NCBI GenBank assembly: GCA_001599815.1
Contig: BCIA01000004.1
Coordinates: 1,676,862 to 1,740,861 of the forward strand
DNA length: 64,000 nucleotides
Source of the DNA: Furcasterigmium furcatum
Lineage: Eukaryota; Ascomycota; Sordariomycetes; Glomerellales; Plectosphaerellaceae
Direction: 5' to 3'
Of this stretch, positions 21,808-32,454 are shown piece after piece (within the stretch, counting starts at the first letter, position 1; each line of letters opens with the position of its first letter). The position numbers and the translations under genes are program-made. The notes beneath the pieces were generated by a model that worked only from the letters and a program-made list of their open reading frames with translations, made no database searches and was not told where the DNA came from.

Positions 21808-22508
21808 CTAGTGCTTGAAAATCTTCTCGAATTCAAACTCGTTCCAGTACACGGTGGGCTTCACCCCGGCCAGCTTCCACTCGTCGCCAATCTTCTTATA
21901 CGTGTGGCGCATGATGGCATGGCCGTGACCCTTGGCCTCCACCGTCTTCCTGTCGGGCCCGGTGTACCGCTGGTGGGCGGCGCGGATCTGGTGGGTGCCC
22001 AGGGCCTGCGTGGGAGAGGTCTGCTCGTACTTTGAGGCGCCGATGAAGTGCTGCGTGTGGACGAGGGGGTCGCCGACGAAGCCCTTGTCGCTGACCATGG
22101 CGACAAACTCCGCGGCGGGCATGGCGTCCCATTTCGAGCCCGTGACATCGGTGTAGTCGACCTGGCGACCGCAACCATCCGAGTCAGCAAGCGTCCGGCC
22201 GGAACCCGTCGCCCATCCACGGAACGGATACGGCAGGCCAACCACTCACCTTGAGTTCGGGGGCCAGAATGGCGCTCAGGCGATCCCAGTCCTGGTAGTA
22301 TATGCGTGTGGTTAGCCAGGGCGTATCGTGCGCGGCGTCACAGGCGGGGAGCAAACCTTTGCGTCGTAGCTATCACCCCACTCAAAGGTGACCGCTGCCA
22401 TCTCCAGTGCATCTGGAGGTCCGGGTCAATACTGCTCTTATCAAGCTGTGTTGTTTGTGCGGTGCTGGCTTGCTGCGTACCTTGCGCGTTCACCTTTGTC
22501 GACGCCAT
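21808..22508 (-). CDS. scytalone dehydratase-like enzyme (NTF2 fold)
   Basis: Four exons, 22508-22481, 22412-22357, 22291-22250 and 22161-21808, give 159 residues. Splicing yields a continuous family profile: FEWGDSYDAKDW, LAPELKVDYTD, MPAAEFVAMVSDKGF, TQHFIGAS, GTHQIRAAHQRY and a C-terminal VYWNEFEFEKIF. Scytalone dehydratase makes 1,3,8-trihydroxynaphthalene in DHN-melanin synthesis. The two active-site tyrosines (SYD, DYTD) and both histidines (TQHF, AAHQ) are kept. The Ser and Asn of the usual GHSAN segment are replaced (GHAIMRH), so the substrate may differ. Homologues also serve as dehydratases or cyclases in polyketide tailoring. It is divergent from the CocE-type gene. Confidence 0.87.
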
Positions 22509-23202
22509 TGTGTGACTTGGAGTGAACGGAATCGATGATCCTGCCAGTAGTAAGAGGGGAGGGATGATGAGATATTGCTTTAAGTTGAGGCTATTGACTT
22601 CAGGCGGCACGACTGGGTATGGCGAGGACCGGTCTCGGGCGGCGGTTGATTATCAACTTCTCATCCGCGCTCGCCCCAGATGTTCGTCTGCTCTCCAGAA
22701 GTGTCCCGGGACGGAATAGCCGACCCCTCTTGACCCCTCTTGTGGAGAGCATCATCCCATGAGCAACATTGGCCCGTGGGGAAGTTCTTGGAGTACGGGA
22801 GGGGGAATGGGGGCGGGGATACAGGTACGGGGTACTAGTAGTACACTTCTATGGTAGCTAGTCAGTTCCCGTCCTCAGTCCGCGAGACCTAGATCCCCGC
22901 TCGCGCCGTGGTGGGGAGGCGTCTCGGGCGGTCGGGATGTCGAACAGAGGAGAGGGCGGCTCATCAACGATGCCAGACTCTCGCCGCCGGCAACGTCCTG
23001 ATCGGAGGGGGCCGCGCACCACCAGCAGTACCACCGGCACGAGTGATTGCCGAGTAGTGCGCGGTTCAATAAGAACAAGAAGCTCCTCGAGATACACCCG
23101 AACGTCCTGTTTGATCTGGCGGCGTCGCAGACCAAGTAACTTCCTCACCAACCAATATACCACCCACGCGTCATTGTTCTCGAGAAGAAAAGATCCGCCA
23201 CG
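22509..23202. promoter_or_regulatory. divergent promoter region
   Basis: This 694-bp spacer lies between divergent starts at 22508 and 23203. A short tandem copy of GACCCCTCTT occurs at about 22722-22741. No other element stood out. Confidence 0.45.
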
Positions 23203-25173
23203 ATGACTTCCGCCGGCCCCAAGATCCAGGAGCTCTTCCCCGATGTGGTAATCTCCAAGATCAGCCCTGCGCCGGAGCATCCCTTCTACAACTACGACGG
23301 ATTCAAGCCCGGGCGGCAGACCCTGGATGCCGGCCACGTCCGGGCGGCCGGCCGCCGGCCCTTCGGCGTCCGCACCATCTACGAGCGGGATCTGCCCATC
23401 ACCGTCCGTGATGGTGCCCGCTTGTACACCGACATCTTCCGCCCCGAGACGTCCGACGCGCAACCCGTCCCCGCCATCCTCCCCTGGAGCCCCTATGGAA
23501 AGACCGGCACCGGACCCCAGAACTACGACTTGATGGCTCCGCACCGCGCCGGCATCGCGACCGACCAGACGTCGGGCTATGAGAAGTTCGAGGCGCCGGA
23601 CCCGGCCGAGTGGGCGGAACGCGGCTACGCCGTCATCAACATCGACGCCCGTGGCGCCGGGCATAGCGAGGGAGTCATCGCCCACTGGGGCAACCAGGAG
23701 GCCGAGGACATCTACGATGTTATCGACTGGCTCTCCCAGCAGCCTTGGTGCAACGGCTCCGTCGTCATGGCCGGCAATTCCTGGCTGGCCATCTCGCAGG
23801 TCAACTTTGCCTCGAGGATGCACCATCCGGCCCTGAAAGCCATCGCCCCGTGGGAGAGCTACACGGACCCCTACCGCCACTTTGTCGGCCGCGGCGGCCG
23901 GCCTCACATCCCCGGCTTCCACAAGATGATCGGAGACGGGTTTGCCGGCCCCGAGGGCGTCGAGAGCGTCTTCGCCATGTTCCAGAAGAGACCCATGTAC
24001 GACGACTACTGGGAGGCCAAGAGGATCCCGGTCGAGAACATCGACAACATCCCCATGTACGTCGTCGCCTCGTACTCCAGCATGCTCCACACGTACGGAT
24101 CCCTCCAGACATATCGCCTGGCCAAGACCCCCAAGAAGTGGCTCAGACTCCACCCGTTCCAGGAATGTGAGTATATCCATCCATCTCCCGCCTCCGGGCC
24201 CCTTCCAGACATCCCTTTCTCACCCAAACCCAGGGTATGACATCTACAGGCCCGAGGTATCGGACGGGCTCCAGGATTTCTTCGACTGCTACTGCAAGCC
24301 CGAGGAGGCCTCCCCGAGAGCCAAGGCCTGGGAGGAATCGACGCCGCCGGTGCGACTATCGCTGCTCGGCTTCGACGCCGATGGCAGCCCCGCGACGACG
24401 GTCGTCGAGAGGCCGGAGACGTCATATCCCCTGGATCGACAGGAGCTGCGGACCCTCTTCCTAGACGCGGAGAGCGGGACACTCCTCAAGCATCAGCCCA
24501 CCCACGCAGCGAGCAAGAGCTACGAGGGGAGGAGCTTGCAAGACGGCCTGGTGAGTGCCGCATCCTTGTTCCCGCCCCGGCCGACTACTACGTATCTAAC
24601 ACGCCCTCTCTTCAGACACTCACCACGACGTTCGACGTCGACACGGAGCTGGCCGGATACCCCAAGGCCGTGCTGCACGTCTCATGCCCGGACCACGACG
24701 ACCTGGACGTCGTCGTCCAGATCCGCAAGACGGATGCCTCCGGCCGACAACTCGCTCACCTCAACTACCCCTGCCCCGTCCCGATCGGCCAGGTCCCGGA
24801 CGTCAACACGGCAAAGACCCTCGGGCCGCAGGGCTTCCTGCGCGCGTCGCACCGCGTGTCGAAGGACGGCCCCGGCGGTCCCGTTCCCTCTGACGACGCC
24901 TCCGGGCTCACGGACGTGCTGTACAGCAACCGCGTCCGCTCGCCGGTCGCCCCGGGGACCGTCGTCCGTCTCGAGATCCCCATCTGGCCGATCGGCATGA
25001 CCTTCGCCGCCGGGGAGGGCATCGCGCTCAACATCTCGGGCCACGACATGTGCCTGCCCGAGACGGACATGTGCCGGCTGAAGGAGCCTGAGGACGAGAA
25101 CGTCGGCCGGCACTGGTTGCACACGGGTGGGGAGCACGACAGTCATCTGATCATCCCCGTCATCAAGGGCTGA
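23203..25173 (+). CDS. CocE/NonD-family serine hydrolase (X-Pro dipeptidyl-peptidase S15 type)
   Basis: Three exons, 23203-24166, 24234-24550 and 24616-25173, give 612 residues. The alpha/beta-hydrolase core shows ARLYTDIFRP, INIDARGAGHSEG (oxyanion region), WCNGSVVMAGNSWLAIS with nucleophile S193, and HPALKAIAPWE. The C-terminal jelly-roll domain typical of CocE follows the second intron (ELAGYPKAVLHVSCPDHDDLDVVVQIRK, given in parts, then RVRSPVAPGTVVRLEIP). Family members cleave acyl esters or amides, from cocaine esterase to peptidases. There is no signal peptide, so it is probably cytosolic. The neighbouring dehydratase and pump suggest a detoxifying or tailoring role. Confidence 0.9.
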
Positions 25174-25339
25174 GAGAGGGGGCCTTGTTGAAGTAGATAG
25201 ATAGATAGCTACCTACATCTCGTATTGAATGCACACTGCTTCCGCCCCCGACCTGGTCCAGGGAGCCATCAGCCGTACAGTACTAGTAAGGTCCCAGGGA
25301 GAGATCCCGCCCCCTGTCTAACCATCGTCGGCGGGCCCG

Positions 25340-27957
25340 TCATCCCGCCACGTGCGCCGCCTCCTCGAGCCGCGAGACGAAATGCTCCATCTCCGACGAT
25401 ACCCCCCACTGGACCGCCAGACAGTGCAGCGTGGACTGCAGCTTCTTCAGGTCGAAGGGCAGGTTCCGGGGCGGTCCCAGCGCATAATTCGGCGTCGCCG
25501 ATTCGGAGGCGAGGAAGCTCCTGGTCCTCCTCCACGCCAGGTCCTGCCCGGGGCCCACCGCGCCCTGGCTGCCGGCCTCGTCGACGATAGTCAGGGGCCA
25601 GTGCACCCCCGAAGGAACGGAGATGGAGGTTATCCCGCCCAGGCGAAACACGCCGTAGATGACGGACGCGGCGAAGAGCGGCGCGGGCATCCAGAAAGAC
25701 TGCGTGCGGTTCAGCGGCAGCTGGCTGGTGATGTCGACGACGGCCGTCGCGTGCAGGAGGGCGCGCTTCGCGTCGGGGGACTCCCTGGCCCATCGCAGGG
25801 CGCCGGGGAGGTCCGGCTGGCCGTCCCGTGCCCTGAAGATGCGCTGCTGGACGGCGAGGTGCCGGCAGAGCTGGTCGGAGAGGTCGATCGAGTCGCAGAG
25901 GCTGTCGATGCAGACGAAGTGCCAGCGGAGCATCAGCTCGAGGCGCTCGACGGGCGCCAGGGGCCAGACGTCGGCCAGCAGGTCGCGAACCCGCACCAGC
26001 GCCTGCTTGACCTGGGGCAGCGACGGGATGCCCACGATCGACCCGGAGAACTGTGCGCTGCGGTTCTCGCGCACCAAGACCTGGAGGCACTCCAGGATGA
26101 CGCGGGCATCGAGCGGCGACCGCACGAGCCGCAAGCACCTGTCGTCGTCTGAACTGGCGTCGCGGCGCGAGAACAGGGAGCTGTAGACCTCTCGGAAGCA
26201 TGTGCTCTCGGCCGGTTCTTCCTCGAGAGCCTCGCGCCACTCTTCCAGGCTCTGGGCGTCGAACGCCCGCGAGCAAGCCGAGAGTCTCAGCGAGTTGGTC
26301 GCGTGGAGGGTGCTTGTCGGCAGCCCGGAGAGGTAGGATAGTTGCCCGTCGAGGATGTAATGTCCGAGGAGAGATCGCCGATGAACCTCCTTCGACGCCC
26401 ATTCCTTCCACTCACGCATCTCATCCTCTTCCTCAGGGGACCTGGGGGCGGCCGCGTAGGATGGCAGCCCGAACATGCGGCATTGGTTCGCCCAGTTGAA
26501 GCCGAGGCTGTGAAAAACCTGGCTGGTGAGCCGGAGGTTCTCGTTCTGCTGTGATCAGCAACCGGGCTTCCGTGCTAGTAACTAAGGCCTGGGGTCTACG
26601 GCATGGCGTACCTTGGACATCATCGCGTAGCATTGGCCCAACAGCGCTGTCAACATCAGCTGGACGCCTGTATGCGTGTCACGGGGTCCCTGGTGGCGGA
26701 TCAGATCCTGCCACTGCAGGTAACGCCTTTAGCATTGGATTCCAAGGAACACCGGGGAGATGCGGCTCGCAGGCCGGCGGGAAGGGCACGTACCGACGTC
26801 GCGACGGCGGTGTGCGCCAGCCTCCAAAGAACCTCGCCCTGCGGGACTGTTATCCCATGTGTACATCATACCATGGCAGGCATCCGGGGGGTAGAGAGAA
26901 GTATGACTTGCCTTGGAGATGGCATCGACAGTTCCGATGTAGAGAGACCCCAGGGCGATGGCGTTCAGGATGAGGCTCGGGGAGCAGTCCCGAAAGACAA
27001 AGGTCGGCCTGTGAAGTATCGGGAAATGGGTGTTGAAGTGTGCGAAATACGCCTGGAGGCAGTTGTCCATGAACAGCGACGTCAGCTCGGGCAGGGCTTC
27101 CACGGCTGAGGTTACGTTCTTCGACTACATATGCGCACGCGAGGGTCAGCACCGATTGGGCCTTGTCAGACAGGTCTGGTGGGACAAACAAGGCTCGTAA
27201 CCATGTCGCTCAGGCTCTGGACCGCCTCCCGGGAGCCGTTCGGCGGCGAGAGCTGGTCGGGGTCTCCGCCCGGGTTGCTACCCAGCTGTTCAGCATTGGC
27301 GGGGATTCCCGGCGGCGGGTGCGGCTGTGACGGAGCCATGGGCACGGTCCCTGGAGGCAGTGCGAGGGAAGACCAGTCGGAGGATATGATGCTCTGGAGG
27401 AGGGCCTCCGAGTCGGGCCATTCTAGGGCCATGTTGAGGTCGTTCAGGCCGGTGTCTGGGAACGTGACGGCGTCAACGGCCATGGGTACTGCGTTGAGGT
27501 CGCATTGGTAGCTCTGTTCGAAGGGCTGCTGGGGGGGATACTGCAGGCCGCCATAGTCCGTGGCCTGGGACGTCGGAGGGGACTGCCACGACGCAGAAGC
27601 CTGCCGCCGCCGGGCATTTGAGCCACCAGCATGTGTGCGCTCATGTCTGCTCAGCGAGTCCAGCCTGCTGAACTGCCGCCTGCAAGTCTGGCAGGCGAAG
27701 GGCTTCACCCCGGTGTCTGAGCGAGCCACGACATCAGTCCTGTTGGGGGTGGTCAATGGGGCCTTCCGGTGCACTCACGCGTGCGTTCATGCCTCTGCCG
27801 GGTTGGTGGGTGTCAGTCGGCCGGCATCCCAGCGGACGAGCTGCGGCGGGACCAGACTCACCTGCAGATGCTCGGCCTTGGAGTATGTCTTGTGGCAGAT
27901 TGGGCACTCGAGAGACGGGCGTGCATCGCGGGACCGGGTGCGCGGCTGTCCAGGCAT
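25340..27957 (-). CDS. C2H2 zinc finger transcription factor with fungal-specific domain
   Basis: Seven exons: 27957-27862, 27794-27779, 27716-27202, 27124-26912, 26838-26794, 26713-26612 and 26548-25340. They give 731 residues. Finger 1 uses C18, C21, H34, H38 and is split over three exons, one of only 16 nt; finger 2 uses C46, C49, H62, H66. Then come a Pro-rich linker, a middle homology region starting near FAHFNTHFPILHRPTF (typical of the fungal_trans domain) and a long helical C-terminus. The intron after the codons for TVDAISK uses a GC donor (GCAAGT at 26911). It is probably a nuclear local regulator; the divergent neighbour (SDR at 28537) is the nearest candidate target. Confidence 0.88.
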
Positions 27958-28536
27958 GGCTGTGCTGGCGGCGGGGATCGATGGACTGCGCGGCGAGGGA
28001 GGGAGGGACCGTGGAGAGGGAGCCAGCGTGTTTCTATCTCGCGCGACTCTCGGTGGTGGAGAGGACTTGGTGGTCGTGGGGATGTGAGAACGAACCAGCC
28101 GGGGTTCCTCAGAGGTTTCCAGAGTCTCGGCCCCCTAGAGGAGCCTTCAGGACTAACCACATAGAATCTAGTCGCATTACTAGCATCCATAGGCAGTTGG
28201 AGATTCGGCAGCCCCATTGCCCCGTCGCCCCGGGATCCCCGCGATGTCTGCTATCCCGACCCAAACCCCGTGGGATGCATGCGGGGAACCAAGCCATGGG
28301 AGTAAGTAATATTACCGCTCGTTACATTGGATAGTGCGAAGATACGACTACTTAGTACTTGGAACCCTCAGTTGTCGCCGTGCTGCGAGCATACACTACT
28401 ACTCCTACTTCCTTGGTACTAGAGCAGGGTACTTAAGCATCCCCGACTACCTCGTCACATCGCATTCCCCTGCCCACTGACACGAGGTGATTATCGTGCT
28501 GCACATCGAATCACCAAGCATCAGATAGCCCGCACC
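27958..28536. promoter_or_regulatory. divergent promoter, C2H2 regulator / SDR
   Basis: 579 bp between divergent starts. No repeat or clear operator was seen. Confidence 0.45.
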
Positions 28537-29571
28537 ATGCCCGCCAAAGAGACCTACTCGACCGTTCTGGTCACCGGGGCCAACTCATTCTATGCAGCCG
28601 CCATCATGGACAAGCTTGTCCAGCGTGGGGTGAAGATACACGCAGCCGTCCGCTCCGAGCGGTCAGCCAAGCCGTTGATGGACCGATACGGCGCCTCGGT
28701 CAGCATCTTCATCGTGCCGAACATCTCGACCCCGGATGCTTTCCACGAGGCCGTAAAGGGCTGCGATGCCGTCCTCCACGTTGCCTCTCCTTTCAGGCAC
28801 GAATTCAAGGATGCAAAGACGGACATGCTCGATCCCGCCATCTTCGGCGCGCTCTCCGCGCTGTCGGCCGCGCAGTTGGAGCCCGGCGTCGCCCGAGTCG
28901 TCTTCACCAGCTCCATCGCCGCGTGCATCGACCCTACGCACACGGACGGCTTCAAGCGTCCCGGCTACACCTACACGGAGAAGGACTGGAACCCCCTGAC
29001 CTACGAGAAGGTCTGTGGCATGACCGCCTTCCCCCCCGTGTACACGGCCTCGAAGGCGCTGGCCGAGAAGGCCGCGTGGGCCTTCATGAAGGACAAGCAG
29101 CCCCAGTTCGACCTCGTCTGCATCAACCCGTGCCACACCTGGGGCACATACAACCAGCACGTCTCGTCGCCCGCGTCCATGAACTTCACGAACTCGGACC
29201 TCTCCAAGCTCGTCGACGGCGAGGAGAAGGACCTCCCGAAGCTCATCATGCCGTGGATGACGGACATCGACGAGGTCGCCCAGGCCCACGTCAACGCCCT
29301 GTACAACCCCGACGCGAACGGCCGCTACATTGTGGCCAACTCACAGTTCGACTTCCAGCACGTGGTCGACATCATGCATGACAACTTTGCCGACTCGGAC
29401 TGGATCAAGAACGTACCCAGGGGGAACCCCGGACAGAAGTCCGCCGAGGGCTGCTTCGTCCTGGACAACACGAGATCGAGGGAGGATCTTGGCGTGCAGT
29501 ACCGCCCGTGGCAGCAGAGCGTCATTGACTTCTGTCGCAAGTATGGCGAGGACAGGAAGCGGTTTGCCTAG
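28537..29571 (+). CDS. NAD(P)-dependent reductase, extended SDR (GRE2/dihydroflavonol reductase type)
   Basis: A single exon of 344 residues. The Rossmann motif at the N-terminus is VLVTGANSFYAAA (residues 10-22), the acidic/basic cofactor loop includes AAVRSER, HVASPF follows, and the catalytic set is FTSS plus YTASK. Members reduce aldehydes and ketones, often methylglyoxal-like or polyketide carbonyls, with NADPH; the Arg in AVRS favours NADPH. The second and third glycines of the usual TGANGFIG are Ser and Ala here. It is cytosolic by lack of signals. It sits between the C2H2 regulator and the FAH/hydroxylase group. Confidence 0.9.
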   Translation: MPAKETYSTVLVTGANSFYAAAIMDKLVQRGVKIHAAVRSERSAKPLMDRYGASVSIFIVPNISTPDAFHEAVKGCDAVLHVASPFRHEFKDAKTDMLDPAIFGALSALSAAQLEPGVARVVFTSSIAACIDPTHTDGFKRPGYTYTEKDWNPLTYEKVCGMTAFPPVYTASKALAEKAAWAFMKDKQPQFDLVCINPCHTWGTYNQHVSSPASMNFTNSDLSKLVDGEEKDLPKLIMPWMTDIDEVAQAHVNALYNPDANGRYIVANSQFDFQHVVDIMHDNFADSDWIKNVPRGNPGQKSAEGCFVLDNTRSREDLGVQYRPWQQSVIDFCRKYGEDRKRFA

Positions 29572-29918
29572 TGCCGACGGCTCGCTGCTCGTGCCCCTTG
29601 TTGGATGCAGGGGGTGAAGAGAAGGACTTTAGCAGTAGATAGTATTTGGTCTAATAAACCGCGAGTACGGAGCGTAAACTTCATGATTCTTTCTTTTCGC
29701 CGCCCTGCTGCCTACATGGTGCGTCAGTATGCGTCCGCGAGATCGCTTGACCCTCTCCATGAACCGCCTCTAGGCACTACGAACCAGTTGGTGCACAGGG
29801 GCGAGCAAGCACGTGCAATAGTTCTGAAGCCTTTTCGACTATCCTGGCGACTTGCCACGACCCCCTCTATCTTATGTAGCTAGCTACTAAGCTGGAGATC
29901 TGGCGAACACGAACCTTT
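29572..29918. other. intergenic, convergent 3' ends
   Basis: 347 bp between two convergent stops; no gene seen. Confidence 0.55.
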
Positions 29919-30397
29919 CTAAGCAGTAGGTTCGAGAAGCTCTGGCACCTTTTCCAGCAGATGCGCCACGATGGCATCCGGCCCCTCTTTGACCTGCAGA
30001 CCCTGCGGGATGGAATGAGTCTTGATATCCGGCACGATCGACCGCGCGATCTCCTGGATAAGCCTGCTCTCATCGGGCGTCCACATCGAGGCACAGAACT
30101 GGTGAGCCCGGGGGGCGGCAGTCAGCCACCATGGGTATCGCGAAGCCCGGCAGTATTTACTCACCAATACATTGGGCCGTTGCTCTCTCACAGTGCGCTC
30201 GACGTCATCGATCGCTGCGCAATGTTAGTGCCGCTGCCCGTCGGGGCCGCAATAAAGATGGACATACATGGACAGTTGGCGACGTGCTCAATGTCGAACC
30301 TGTCCTTTAGGGCCTCGATCATGCGGCCGACGAGCCTCGTTGCCCTCTCAGGTGCGGTGTTGACGGTAACCAGTCGCCAGGGGCCGGAAGTCGCCAT
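29919..30397 (-). CDS. small conserved protein of unknown function (119 aa)
   Basis: Three exons, 30397-30268, 30214-30165 and 30098-29919, give 119 residues. After splicing the protein begins MATSGPWRLVTVNTAPERA, has a strand-like PNVLFCASMWT stretch in the middle and ends in a Leu-rich helix (AIVAHLLEKVPELLEP). Alternating beta and alpha segments suggest a small Rossmann-like or flavodoxin-like fold. I do not recognise the family with certainty. The correct phases at both introns and the lack of internal stops argue for a real gene. It lies 461 bp downstream of the FAH-type gene on the same strand, so a pathway link is possible. Confidence 0.7.
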
Positions 30398-30858
30398 CTT
30401 ACGAAATAGGTAATCAGTAGTAGGTACGCGATGACCGAGGAGTGAGCGAGTAACCGGAGAGAATGCACAGTTCCAATCTTCTTCATCATCCAATTCATCA
30501 AGTAAGTAATCACGCTGAATCGAGACGTCTCCGACCTCGGCTCGATCCAGGGGTTTGTTTGTGCGGGGAAGATGCTTCACGGGCATTGATACCAGAGTTC
30601 CCCACGATTTCGTGGGGACCGAGGACGACCGACCGGGCGGCCGAGCTGCCGAGTATTCCCTCCGAGCACCTCATACTCGCTTCGATTAGGCCTTGGCTCG
30701 GTTGTCCGGCAACGGTTCACGTCGACGCGCCCAGGTGCATCGCTGCGAGGACGGGGGATGCTTCCAATGTGATCACAAGTCTCGCGTTCATTTTGCTCCT
30801 ATCACTCCTATCTATCCTATGAATGGAACGCCGCGTAGGGAGGGTGATCCCGACATAC
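30398..30858. other. intergenic
   Basis: 461 bp between two same-strand genes; presumed promoter of the 119-aa gene. No other feature seen. Confidence 0.5.
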
Positions 30859-32040
30859 TCATGCGTTCTCAAACCTGTTGATGAGAGTGCCGATATGCGG
30901 CAAGATTTCCACTGCAAACTCATCACCGCTCGCGAGTGTTTCGCGCGGGGACCGGCCGGCGCCCACGCCAGCGGGCGTCCCAGTAATGATCACCGTCCCC
31001 GCGGGCAGTGTTGTACCCTGGGACAGGAAGCTGATGATCCTAGGGACGCTGAAAATGAGATCGCTGCGGACGAGGTCAGTACTCTGTGCGTACACCGTCA
31101 GGGGCTCGGGCTCTACTCACTCTATTCCGCAGTCTTGCATAACGTTCCCGTTCTTGATGCCCCTGATATTCAGTTTCGAGGGATCGGGGATCATTTCGGG
31201 GGACACCAAAACAGGTCCTGCGCGTCTCGTTCAGAGAGGGGAAGGAAGGGAAATGGTGTGGCCTGGTAACTCACCAAGGGGACATGCTCCGTCGAATCCT
31301 TTCGAGAAGCACCACTGGCTGTCCCTGAACTGAGCCGTCCTGGATGAGACGTCGTTGCATGCGGTGTAGCCAAGGATGTACCTTGCCGCGTCGGCCTCGC
31401 TGACGTTCTTGCAGCTCTCGCCGATTACCACGGCGAGCTCTGCCTCATAGTCCGCAGAGTTGTCAGACTGCGAGAGCTCCGGCAGCGGAACGGCCGCTGG
31501 AAAGGGGTCATTCAGGCAAGCCGCAGGCTTCCTTCAGACCAGGGGTCAGCAAGAACAGACAATTCCGCGACAGTGCTGCTTGTCTTACATGAAGAGAGTC
31601 GGGACCACAGGTATCGGGAGCTTCACCTCGGCGGCATGTTGTCTGTACTGCGGTGATGGTTAGCGGAGGCCGGCGTGAGCAATGGCTCCTTGCCATCAGC
31701 TGACGAGCGGCGGCGCTCACGTTCAAACCGATACACCTGATTGTCCCGACTTCGTGCTGGGCCAGTGGCGAGAGCACACGCTCGACCTCGACCTGCTGGT
31801 CAGTCCTCTCGCCGGGCGCTAGAACAGAGGAGCCGGTAAAGAGATGGGCCCAGACCGGCTGATTGTTCCTCAGGTTGAGCCCGACGTCCAGTACCTGGGA
31901 GACCGGCTCGCCGATCGCTGGCTTGGAGGGTTCATGCTTGGGAATGAACCGGATGAGTCCTGTTTCGGCGGGTTAGGGGCGCCTCGAGTTGTCCGCCAGG
32001 ATGTTGGGTTGTTCTTACGCGAAAACGAAGCTCGAGACAT
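30859..32040 (-). CDS. fumarylacetoacetate hydrolase (FAH) family protein
   Basis: Six exons: 32040-32019, 31959-31721, 31647-31589, 31531-31275, 31217-31121 and 31063-30859. They give 292 residues; the first exon is only 22 nt. FAH-family marks are IPVVPTLFMKP, DYEAELAVVIGE (metal-binding Glu pair), GYTACNDVSSRTAQF, KGFDGACPLGP, MQDCGIDDLIFSVPRIISFLSQGTTL (in parts) and VIITGTPAGVG. Relatives hydrolyse acylpyruvates or decarboxylate oxaloacetate, usually after aromatic ring cleavage. The size and lack of the N-terminal SH3-like domain fit the short acylpyruvase/FAHD1 class. It is divergent from the FAD hydroxylase at 32455, as expected for an aromatic-degradation pair, though no ring-cleavage dioxygenase is in the window. 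Confidence 0.9.
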
Positions 32041-32454
32041 GTTGGTTGTAGGCTGTTCCGTTCCAACGTGGTAGAGGCTCGCATCATTCGACTTTGTGAC
32101 AGTCCGGCCCGGCGAACGGACAACGCGCTGTTTTTGAGACTGCCACTTCATGACCTTCGAGCGGCCGGTCCGGTAGAATCCAGCTCCGGGGGTTTGTTTG
32201 TGGGGAACCTGGAACTCGAGCACCCTCTCCACGGCGGCGGCGATCGTACGACTAGTAGGAGTTGGGGCATTGGTGGTGCTCTCCGCCACACACTGAACCG
32301 GCCGCGGCTCTGTGTCGCCGTCCATCCACTTGGACGGGTTATATTTGCGTATCGGCGTCCACTCAGCATGTAATCACGAATCCATTGACCGTTTGCCAGC
32401 AAGTATTCTCTGTTTCCATCCATCCATCCACCGCCAGAAAAGCCCCGAGCAATC
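32041..32454. promoter_or_regulatory. bidirectional promoter, FAH-type gene / FAD hydroxylase
   Basis: 414 bp between divergent starts. A TCCA microsatellite (four units) lies near 32417-32432 just upstream of the hydroxylase. This compact spacing supports co-regulation of the pair. Confidence 0.5.

Noticed and set aside
22858..24180. Long open frame (440 codons) on the minus strand
   Set aside because: Antisense to the first exon of the CocE-type hydrolase; low-complexity composition and no family match.
25193..25212. Short TAGA microsatellite behind the CocE-type gene
   Set aside because: Only about four units; ordinary simple repeat with no sign of function.
25269..26411. Second long frame (380 codons) on the minus strand
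   Set aside because: It overlaps the last exon of the C2H2 regulator in another frame and is Arg/Ala/Pro-rich, a shadow of the true coding frame.
10230..32256. Recurrent ACTAGT palindromes at 10230, 15160, 19279, 22834, 25282 and 32251
   Set aside because: All are non-coding, but a 6-mer is expected around 15 times in 64 kb by chance, so there is no enrichment.
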